Shown here: in pieces, positions 1-6,675 of the stretch
Layout: each line of letters starts with the position of its first letter
Numbering within the stretch: position 1 is the stretch's first letter
Source: an uncultured Planctomycetaceae bacterium
GTDB lineage: Bacteria; Planctomycetota; Planctomycetia; Pirellulales; Pirellulaceae
Length of the DNA stretch: 12,694 nt
Assembly (NCBI GenBank): GCA_937967665.1
Contig: CALBSZ010000110.1
Span: 1-12,694, forward strand
Reading direction: 5' to 3'
Position numbers and translations under genes: made by a program
Notes under the pieces: generated by a model
What the model was told of the DNA's origin: nothing
Seen by the model: only the letters and a program-made list of their open reading frames with translations
The model's database searches: none

Positions 1-3000
1 GATTCGGTCACCGCCGTGGCCCTGGCCGCCAACGGACAGATGGCGGCGATCGCCAGCGTCGACGGCGGGTTGCGATTGTTCAATCCGGAGAACGGTCAGG
101 CCATCCGTCAATCTCCTCTGCCTCAGCCACTTCACAGCCTGGCCTTCCGACCTGACGACGGGGAATTGGTTGTCGGGGATGCGGCAGGAGACTTGCACTT
201 CGTCAACCCGGCCGACGTCTCCGTGGCGGCGACAACCGGTGCCCATGCCGGAGCCATCCGCCAGGCGGCTTACCATCCCGCGGGCCAGCAGCTGGCAACC
301 AGTGGCAGCGATGGAACGCTGAAACTGTGGCAACTTCCGCTGCCGCCGGCCACCAACCTGGCCGGTCACGCGGCTGCCGTCACGGCCGTCGATATCTCTC
401 GCGATGGTTCGATGGTGGTCAGCGGGTCGAGCGACAAAACCGTCCGGCAATTCGACCCCGCAACCGGGCAGCAAGTCCGCGAACTGCCCGGGCAAACCGA
501 GGCCGTCACTGCCGTGCGACTATCGCCTGATGGGGCGCTTGTCGCCAGCGGAGCGGCCGATGGTACCCTGCGATTCTGGACCGCGGCGGATGGGATGCCG
601 TGGGCTGGCACCGTCGCGGATGCCGCACCGGATCCGGCAGACAACCTGGTGCCTGCCGACCTGCGAGGTCATGACGGGGCGGTGAACGACACTGGGTTCG
701 CTACCGATGGTTCCCGTGTGGGGACGGCCGGAGCCGATGGTACGATTCGACTGTTGACACGAGCCACCGCGCCGGAAGTTCTTTCTTCCGTCAGTGCCGC
801 CGTGACGAAGTTTGCGGTCAGTGCCGACGGCCGCCTTTCGGCTGTGGCCACCGGGGTGCTCGACCGGCCGGCCATCGTTGTTCGCGACAATCAGACAGGC
901 CAGACGACGCACGCCTTGCTGGGGCATGCGGACGCGGTCACCGCGATTGCCTTCCGGGACGATGGGAAGCAGCTGGTGTCGGGATCCAGTGACGGCACGG
1001 CGCGCGTCTGGGACCTGGCTGACAGTAAGTTTCCCGAACTCCATAGAATCGTCGCGACGGGGCCTGTGACCGCCGTGGCTTTCAACCAGGACGGGACCCA
1101 AGTGTTCACGGCCACCTCCGACAACCAAATCCGCCAATGGACGCTGGTCGAAGACACGGAACCTCGCGTTTTGAGCGGACACACTGCTGCCGTCGCCGCC
1201 TTGAAGGTTCGCGGCACGACGCTGTTTTCCGCCGGCGGCGATTCGACCATTCGATTGTGGAATTTGCAGACCGGAGCTGCAATTCGGTCGATCAATCATG
1301 GAGGCGCCGTCCAGGACCTGGCCGTCAACGGCGATGGCTCGATGATTGCCGCGGGGGGCGCGGACAATCTGGTCAAGCTTTGGAACGCGGCCGACGGCGC
1401 CGCGCTGGCCAGCCTGCCAGGGCATGAGAACCCAGTCACGGCGCTGGCGTTCGACTCTGCCGGGGCCATGCTCGGCAGCGTGTCTCTGGAGGCGATTTTC
1501 GTGTGGGATGTCGCTCAACAAAGACGGTTGGAATCGTTCACGACGGGCGACTGGCCCAGCAGTGGAATTGGCTTCGGCGAGACGGACGTGAACGAGTCCG
1601 TCGCGATTCGAGCGGCCAGAATGATCGTGTCGGGCCATGATGGCGCGCTGCGTCGTTATCAGTCGCACACTGTCGTCGTGCTGGACGGACATGAAGGGGG
1701 CACGCAGGGAGTCGCATTGCTGAACGCCGGAACGCAGGTTCTCAGTGGTGGCGCGGACCACGCCGTCAAACTCTGGGATGTGGCGGAAGGCAAGGCCTTG
1801 GCCACATTCGCCGGCCCGACGGAAGCGGTGACCGGTGTTGCCGTGGCGGATGACGGCTTGCGAATCGCCGCGAGCTGCGTCGATAAGAATGTCTACCAAT
1901 GGAAACTCGCGGCACCGATCGCGGCACCGGTACCGCAAGCCGTGCCCGCGACCGCGACGATCACCAACGCCGCGCCGGTGAGTCGTATTTGCTTCAGCGA
2001 GTCCACATTATGCTGGTGCGGTGAAGACCAGCAGGTTCACGTTTGGGATACCGCCTCACAGCGATTGTTGCAGAGGTTTCAGGGACCTGCGGATTCGGTG
2101 TTGAGCGTCGCCACGTCGGCCGATGGCCGGACGGTCGTCAGTGGTGGCGGCGATAATGCGGTTCGCGTCCGGAACGTTTCGGCGACCATCGTCGACACGT
2201 TGGCCGACGACGAACATCGCGATCTGGCGTTCACTCCCGACGGCGGGCAACTATGGGCTTTGCACGGCGACAACCGCATTTCGACTTGGGCCATCCAGGA
2301 GGGCAGGGCGAGTGACACCGAACCGGTTGACGTCCCCGTCCCAGAGAGCACCGAGCTGGCGCTGATTCAGCGTCTTGCCATGAATCAACAGGGTACTCAT
2401 TTCGCCACGCTCGACGGCCTGGGCCAGGTTGTCGTCCGCGCGACGGCGGACAGTGCGATCCTGTCCAACGCGACCGTGGCGACAGGAGATGCCGCGGGCG
2501 CCGACGCAGGCGCCGAAGATGCCGTCGAGCGCGCCGCGTCTGGGGAACTCGTGTTCAATCGCGACGGATCGAAACTGCTGGTCGGTTTCCAGACGTATCT
2601 GTCCGTCTTCGATACGGCCGACGGACGACTTCGGGAACGCGTAGCACAGCCGGCTGCCGTGACGAGCCTGGTTTGGTCGGCCGATGATTTGCGTATCTTT
2701 GTCGGGCGCGAAGGGGATGCCGACAATGCCCATTTGGAACGACTCTCGCTGGATTGGATTGCCGCCGAGGAAGGCACTGCTGTGAACAGCGTGGCCGTGA
2801 CTCCGGATGGAAAAGGGATCGTCAGCGGCGCGAACAATGGGGTCGTCCGACTACGCGACTCGGAAACCGGTGCCGAGATGCGATCGTTTCCGGCGAGTGA
2901 TGCCGCGGTAAACGCTGTCGCCTTAAGTCAAGACGGCCTGATGGTCCTGGCAGGAAGCGAAGACAACCTGCTGCGCGTCTGGAACCTGATGCCGCCGAGC

Positions 3001-4245
3001 GACGTGGAAGCGAACGAGAATACTCCCATCCTGACGCTGCTTCATCCGTCTGCCGTCACGTCGGTCAGCAGTAGCTCCGATAACACTCGAATCGTCAGCG
3101 GCGGCGCCGATCACGTCGTCCGCGTCTGGGATGTGGGCACGGGCCGTGAAATTGAACGGTTCGCCCAACACACCGACGTCGTCCAGGCCGTTGCCATGGC
3201 GGCCGACGATCGAACGGTCATCAGCGGCAGCGCGGACAAATCGACCCTGTTTTCAACCGTGTCCGCAACACGACTGCTCGTCACTGACGAACAACGCGCG
3301 AGCGCGTTGGCGCTGGTCGCGGGCGGGGCGCAGGCTGCCACCGCGGGAAACGATAGTGAGGTGAAACTCTGGAATCTGGCCGACGGACAGTTGCTGAGGT
3401 CGTTTGCAGGTGGGGAAGGGGCCGTAGGCGCTTTGGCTGTGCGTGCCGATTCCACCCAATTGGCCGCGTCGGACAGCGGCGGCACGATCCGGATCTGGAA
3501 CACGGCGGACGCGGCGTTGATCACGCAGATAGCGAGTCCGGCGGAAGTCGCCGCATTGGAATTCAGCGCGGACAACGAGAAACTCGCTGCCCTCACTGCC
3601 GGGGCGACCTTGCGATTTTACGACCCCGCGGACGGAAGCCGGCTGCACGAAGTCGTTGCCGACACGCCGCTGACGTCGTTCAGCTTCGCGGGAAATCGCC
3701 GCGTGCTGACCACCGCCGAGGACGGCGCGGTGAAGACCTGGGCATACGCTTCGCCGAAAGAGGTGCGCACGATCACCGGTCATGGCGGAAGTGTCTTGGG
3801 GGTGGCGTATAGCGCCGATGGAACGCGGATCGCTTCCGCCAGCGTCGATCAAACCGTACGCCTATGGAATGCGGAAACCGGCGCGCAGTTGTCGCAACTG
3901 TCGGGTCATCAAGGCGCCGTCTACGCGGTGGCTTTCAGTCCCGACGGTGCCCTGCTCGTTTCCTGCGGCGCCGATAAGACAGTGCGCCTGTGGGACGTCC
4001 TTGGCGGTCGACAGCTCAAGCAGATCACCGTGGGCGACGACAGCAGTTATTCCGTCGCCTTTCATCCCGACGGCAAACGCATTTTCGCTGCCGGACTGGA
4101 CAAGAAGGTACGAGTGGTGGATGTCTTTGCCGGCACCGTGCAGGCGACCTGGGAAGGGCATACCGACTATATTTACCGCGTTTCCCTGAATCAAACCGGC
4201 AACCGTTTGCTGTCCTGTGGCTACGGAGGGCAGATTATCATATGA
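1..4245 (+). CDS. Giant WD40-repeat protein, 5'-truncated by the window edge, ends at an in-frame TGA
   Basis: The frame is open from base 1, and the first codons (DSVTAVAL) are already inside a WD40 blade, so the gene starts upstream; the GTG at 16 is not its start. In-window length is 1414 codons. I count about 34 WD40-type units by eye including the part after the stop, spaced about 40 residues apart. The clearest are GSVLGVAYSADGTRIAS..TVRLWN, GAVYAVAFSPDGALLVS..TVRLWD and SAVTSV..GGADHVVRVWD. Several units are degenerate, and an acidic Ala/Gly/Asp-rich insert lies near nt 2460-2540. About 34 blades would make several beta-propellers, normally protein-binding scaffolds. No enzymatic domain is visible here; planctomycete relatives often carry an N-terminal cytochrome-like domain, which would be outside the window (inference). 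The frame ends at TGA 4243-4245 inside blade 33, where the family expects Trp. The next gene follows by translational coupling. The WD40 assignment is very secure; its partner and role are unknown. Confidence 0.93.
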   Translation, partial: DSVTAVALAANGQMAAIASVDGGLRLFNPENGQAIRQSPLPQPLHSLAFRPDDGELVVGDAAGDLHFVNPADVSVAATTGAHAGAIRQAAYHPAGQQLATSGSDGTLKLWQLPLPPATNLAGHAAAVTAVDISRDGSMVVSGSSDKTVRQFDPATGQQVRELPGQTEAVTAVRLSPDGALVASGAADGTLRFWTAADGMPWAGTVADAAPDPADNLVPADLRGHDGAVNDTGFATDGSRVGTAGADGTIRLLTRATAPEVLSSVSAAVTKFAVSADGRLSAVATGVLDRPAIVVRDNQTGQTTHALLGHADAVTAIAFRDDGKQLVSGSSDGTARVWDLADSKFPELHRIVATGPVTAVAFNQDGTQVFTATSDNQIRQWTLVEDTEPRVLSGHTAAVAALKVRGTTLFSAGGDSTIRLWNLQTGAAIRSINHGGAVQDLAVNGDGSMIAAGGADNLVKLWNAADGAALASLPGHENPVTALAFDSAGAMLGSVSLEAIFVWDVAQQRRLESFTTGDWPSSGIGFGETDVNESVAIRAARMIVSGHDGALRRYQSHTVVVLDGHEGGTQGVALLNAGTQVLSGGADHAVKLWDVAEGKALATFAGPTEAVTGVAVADDGLRIAASCVDKNVYQWKLAAPIAAPVPQAVPATATITNAAPVSRICFSESTLCWCGEDQQVHVWDTASQRLLQRFQGPADSVLSVATSADGRTVVSGGGDNAVRVRNVSATIVDTLADDEHRDLAFTPDGGQLWALHGDNRISTWAIQEGRASDTEPVDVPVPESTELALIQRLAMNQQGTHFATLDGLGQVVVRATADSAILSNATVATGDAAGADAGAEDAVERAASGELVFNRDGSKLLVGFQTYLSVFDTADGRLRERVAQPAAVTSLVWSADDLRIFVGREGDADNAHLERLSLDWIAAEEGTAVNSVAVTPDGKGIVSGANNGVVRLRDSETGAEMRSFPASDAAVNAVALSQDGLMVLAGSEDNLLRVWNLMPPSDVEANENTPILTLLHPSAVTSVSSSSDNTRIVSGGADHVVRVWDVGTGREIERFAQHTDVVQAVAMAADDRTVISGSADKSTLFSTVSATRLLVTDEQRASALALVAGGAQAATAGNDSEVKLWNLADGQLLRSFAGGEGAVGALAVRADSTQLAASDSGGTIRIWNTADAALITQIASPAEVAALEFSADNEKLAALTAGATLRFYDPADGSRLHEVVADTPLTSFSFAGNRRVLTTAEDGAVKTWAYASPKEVRTITGHGGSVLGVAYSADGTRIASASVDQTVRLWNAETGAQLSQLSGHQGAVYAVAFSPDGALLVSCGADKTVRLWDVLGGRQLKQITVGDDSSYSVAFHPDGKRIFAAGLDKKVRVVDVFAGTVQATWEGHTDYIYRVSLNQTGNRLLSCGYGGQIII

Positions 4246-4392
4246 AACGCCGAGAATGGCCAGCAGATTTTGCCACCGAACGTAGCGGTCGTTGCCAACT
4301 CCGCTACGTATTCTCCCGACGATTCACGAATTATCATCGCTGGTGGAGACGCCATCGCCCATTTCCTGGACGTACCCGCGGATGCCAAATGA
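4246..4392 (+). other. In-frame continuation of the WD40 gene beyond TGA 4243 (original C-terminus)
   Basis: Directly after the TGA the same frame stays open for 48 codons and then stops at TGA 4390-4392. It reads NAENGQQILPP, then a further blade-like unit NSATYSPDDSRIIIAGGD..AHFLDVPADAK. Joined to the upstream QIII with Trp in place of the stop, it gives a standard blade end, IIIWNAENG; compare TVRLWNAETG earlier in the same protein. The true gene therefore most likely ran to 4392, ending four bases into the thioredoxin-like gene (ATGA overlap). TGG to TGA is one base change. Possibilities are a sequencing error, a recent nonsense mutation or readthrough. Recoding of TGA as Trp is unlikely, because TGA also ends the DUF1501 gene and TGG is used for Trp throughout. 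Confidence 0.85.
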
Positions 4393-4958
4393 AAGCGAAA
4401 TCCAACCTCCCGCTGTGTGCCCTTGTTTGCTGCCTGTTGACCGTTCGTTTCGGATTCGCAAGTGAACCGGGATTGCCTGTCGGCAGTCATCCGCAGGCGT
4501 TCGACGTCAAAGACTGCACCGGCCCGGCCATGGGCAAAACACTCTGCTATTTCTGCCGCTACGGAGGTCGTCCCGTGGTGGCCATTTTTACTCGGCAAAT
4601 CAACGACCACGTCGGGACCCTGGTGAGTGAAATCGAAAGCGCGGTCAAGAAGCACCGCGAGCAGCGACTGGCGGCGTTCTTGGTGTACGTCACGAAGGAC
4701 ACACCGGCCGCGGAAGGGGCACTCAAGGACATTGCTCGACGATTCGAAATCACCCGCACTCCATTGACCATACTCAAAGAGAGCGAAGACGCGTTACAAG
4801 TGAAATACGGAATCCCGAAGGAGACCGAGCTGATGGTGATGATGTGGCGCGGTGTTCGCGTCCATTCGAACTTCCCCGTTCGCAACGCTTCCCCCGAGAA
4901 AAAGGACGTCTCACGGGTCGTGCTTGGTGTCGAGCAACTCTTGGAGGCAAGAAGGTAA
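4389..4958 (+). CDS. Secreted thioredoxin-like protein with CYFC motif
   Basis: Length is 189 aa. The start at ATG 4389 overlaps the original WD40 stop (ATGA) and begins a clear Sec signal peptide: MKAK, then a hydrophobic run, then FGFA before Ser25. The upstream in-frame ATG at 4242 would add 49 Arg/Trp-rich residues that are only the WD40 tail read in another frame, so I reject it. The mature part has DVKDCTGPAMGKTLCYFCRYGGRPVVAIF, with Cys43, Cys53 and Cys56 by my count; C53-x-x-C56 precedes a hydrophobic strand, as in thioredoxin folds. A helix rich in charged residues and RRFEITRTPLTIL, with a cis-Pro-like TP, follow. This supports a thiol/disulfide or peroxiredoxin-like fold in the periplasm. 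Substrate unknown; the CYFC pair could also bind a metal. It is probably cotranscribed and translationally coupled with the WD40 gene. Confidence 0.8.
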   Translation: MKAKSNLPLCALVCCLLTVRFGFASEPGLPVGSHPQAFDVKDCTGPAMGKTLCYFCRYGGRPVVAIFTRQINDHVGTLVSEIESAVKKHREQRLAAFLVYVTKDTPAAEGALKDIARRFEITRTPLTILKESEDALQVKYGIPKETELMVMMWRGVRVHSNFPVRNASPEKKDVSRVVLGVEQLLEARR

Positions 4959-4980
4959 ATCTTGGAGGCAAGAAGTTAAA
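4939..4980 (+). repeat. 21-bp tandem duplication over the stop codon of the thioredoxin-like gene
   Basis: Bases 4939-4959 are repeated directly at 4960-4980, with 20 of 21 identical; the only difference is G4955 versus T4976. The unit begins TCTTGGAGGCAAGAAG and includes the TAA. The period is a multiple of three, so both stop codons (4956-4958 and 4977-4979) are in the same frame. The encoded ends are LLEARR-stop and ILEARS-stop. This looks like a local replication-slippage duplication. The second copy runs into a GTTAAAC heptamer at 4975-4981, which also recurs in the 9130-9394 region. Confidence 0.85.
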
Positions 4981-5049
4981 CGAGGCGGGTTAGGAGGGTG
5001 GGAATGCCGCTTTTCGCAGGTACGGGCGAGTATTTTCCCGAAAACTTGC

Positions 5050-5079
5050 TTGCAATTAGTTTTGACAAAGGTGTAGAAT
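5050..5079 (+). promoter_or_regulatory. Candidate promoter for the DUF1501 gene
   Basis: In the AT-richer stretch before the DUF1501 gene there are two overlapping sigma70-like options. One pairs TTGCAA (5050-5055) with TAGAAT (5074-5079, 5 of 6 to TATAAT) at an 18-bp spacing. The other pairs a perfect TTGACA (5062-5067) with TTCAAT (5084-5089) at 16 bp. Either would leave a leader of roughly 40-55 nt. A Shine-Dalgarno GGAG (5129-5132) lies 7 nt before the ATG at 5140. This suggests that DUF1501 starts its own transcription unit, separate from the WD40/thioredoxin pair. It is pattern matching only; planctomycete promoters are not well defined. Confidence 0.45.
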
Positions 5080-5139
5080 CGCATTCAATCGAAAATCACT
5101 TATGCGTTCGTGCGACCTAACAGCATACGGAGATGAACC

Positions 5140-6444
5140 ATGTTGAACTTGTTTTCCCGCCGTCGAAGCCGTGATTGTGAGGGCAATTCGCGTCGTGATT
5201 TCCTGAAGGTCGGCACGTTGGGAATGGCCGGGCTGGGACTTTCCGATTTGCTCCGTATGCGTAGTGAAGCTCGAGCCGCGGGTACCGACGTGAAAGACAC
5301 TTCGGTGATTTGGTTGTGGCTTTCCGGCGGGCCGACCCATGTCGAGACCTTCGATCCGAAGATGACGGCCCCGGCGGAGTACCGCAGTGTGACGGGCGAA
5401 GTCGCGACATCGATCCCGGGAGTAACGTTGGGCGGCACGTTTCCCAAGATGGCCGCGGTGGCGGACAAGATGTCGTTCGTCCGCTCCTTCGCGCACACCA
5501 ATAGCGGACACGGCGGTGGGACTCACTTTGTGATGACCGGCTATGACAACCGCAACATCGACAACGGCGGCCTGCCGACACGTCCGTCAATCGGTTCCAT
5601 CTTCTCTCGATCTCGCGGTCCCAACAATTTGCAGACGGGCATTCCCACGTACGTGCGTCTGGGTGGAATCGGCGCCGATGGACCGGCGTTCTTAGGCGCC
5701 GCCTACAATCCGTTTGACCCGGGCGGGCAAGCACGCAACAACATGTCGATGGTCGTCGAGCGTGGTCGTTTGGACAATCGTCGTTCGCTGCTGAAAGGAC
5801 TCGACCAGGTCAATCGCGAGGCGGATCGCGCGCGGTTGATGGAAGGGCTGGATGCCTTCGAACAACAGGCTTTCAATCTGGTGCTCAGCCGGTCACAGCA
5901 GGCCTTTGATCTGAAGTACGAAGATCCACGTGTGGTGGACCGCTACGGCAAAGGACTGGGCCAGCAGCTACTGACCGCACGGCGGTTGTGCGAGGCGGGT
6001 TGTGGTTTCGTCACGATCAATTACGGCGGCTGGGACATGCATGGCAAGATCAAGGCTGCCATGACCAAACGGTCTCCCCAACTGGACCATGGTGTGGCGG
6101 CGCTGGTGGAAGACATGCAGCAGCGCGGGCTCGAGAAAAACATTTTGCTCGTGATTAGCGGCGAGTTCGGTCGTACCCCGAAAGTCAACGGCGGCGCGGG
6201 TCGCGATCATTGGGCGCCGTTGAGCACGTTGGCGTTGGCTGGCGGTGGACTGCAGATGGGCCAGACGGTCGGCGAATCGGCGGCGAAAGTCGATGTTCCC
6301 AAGACAACCCCCATCACGCCCCAGGACTTGATGTCGACCGTTTTCCACGTGTTGGGATTGGATCCACGCATGCAGTTTGTCAATCAAGCCGGCCGGCCGG
6401 TCTACATGGTGGAAGACGGCAAGCCGATCGAAGAACTCGTGTGA
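5140..6444 (+). CDS. DUF1501 family protein, Tat-exported
   Basis: Length is 434 aa, normal for the family. The start ATG 5140 has GGAG 7 nt upstream and gives an N-terminus with a textbook twin-arginine motif, SRRDFLK (residues 17-23), followed by a hydrophobic stretch (VGTLGMAGLGLSDLL) and an Ala-rich cleavage region (EARAA). Hallmarks of the alkaline phosphatase/sulfatase-like DUF1501 fold are present: LSGGPTHVETFDPK (about 62-74), GHGGGTHFVMTGYD (about 123-136), GGWDMHGKI (about 296-304), ISGEFGRTPKVNG (about 339-351) and GRDHWAPL (about 354-361). The His and Asp residues in these motifs resemble metal ligands of the superfamily, but activity is not established. In planctomycetes DUF1501 genes normally sit beside DUF1549/1553 genes, as here; the proteins are presumed to work as a pair in the periplasm. 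The next gene begins 231 bp downstream by my choice of start. The frame is intact and ends in TGA. Confidence 0.93.
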   Translation: MLNLFSRRRSRDCEGNSRRDFLKVGTLGMAGLGLSDLLRMRSEARAAGTDVKDTSVIWLWLSGGPTHVETFDPKMTAPAEYRSVTGEVATSIPGVTLGGTFPKMAAVADKMSFVRSFAHTNSGHGGGTHFVMTGYDNRNIDNGGLPTRPSIGSIFSRSRGPNNLQTGIPTYVRLGGIGADGPAFLGAAYNPFDPGGQARNNMSMVVERGRLDNRRSLLKGLDQVNREADRARLMEGLDAFEQQAFNLVLSRSQQAFDLKYEDPRVVDRYGKGLGQQLLTARRLCEAGCGFVTINYGGWDMHGKIKAAMTKRSPQLDHGVAALVEDMQQRGLEKNILLVISGEFGRTPKVNGGAGRDHWAPLSTLALAGGGLQMGQTVGESAAKVDVPKTTPITPQDLMSTVFHVLGLDPRMQFVNQAGRPVYMVEDGKPIEELV

Positions 6445-6485
6445 CCCGGAGTCTTGCCGAGCCGAGTTAAGCCGATTGCGTGAGG

Positions 6486-6542
6486 GCGGAGACGAAATCG
6501 CCGAGCCAGTATGCTGAGTGCTCGTCGGCCGATTGTCTCCGC
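6486..6542. repeat. Imperfect inverted repeat between DUF1501 and DUF1549/1553 genes
   Basis: GCGGAGAC at 6486-6493 is matched by its exact reverse complement GTCTCCGC at 6535-6542. Pairing can extend inward with small bulges (GAAATCGCCG against CGGCCGATT), leaving a loop of roughly 20 nt. No T-run follows, so it is not a convincing intrinsic terminator. It could be an mRNA structure between the two genes or chance in GC-rich DNA. The rest of the gap (6445-6675) shows no convincing promoter. Confidence 0.4.
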
Positions 6543-6675
6543 GCACCGTCGTGATAACGGGCGGCCGAATAAAGTAAGCCATCGCGACAAGGGGATGTCG
6601 TTGCGAACGCGCGGGTCGTCGAGCAGGAAGGGCGAGACTGGTATCCGCTTTCTTTTGAATCGGGGCTGGTCCGCA

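Noticed and set aside
520..1938. 472-aa open frame on the minus strand
   Set aside because: It is a shadow of the WD40 repeats caused by GC-rich codon use; Arg/Gly/His-rich translation with no motif.
4243..4245. TGA recoded as tryptophan or selenocysteine
   Set aside because: TGA ends the DUF1501 gene normally and TGG serves for Trp throughout; the position is a Trp site rather than a Cys site, and I saw no selenocysteine insertion structure.
4242..4388. ATG 4242 as start of the thioredoxin-like gene
   Set aside because: The 49 extra residues are Arg/Trp-rich, come from the WD40 tail read in another frame, and would bury the clear signal peptide that starts at ATG 4389.
6511..6675. ATG 6511 or 6595 as start of the DUF1549/1553 gene
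   Set aside because: The added N-terminus is Arg/Ser-rich without family character and hides the signal peptide beginning at 6676.
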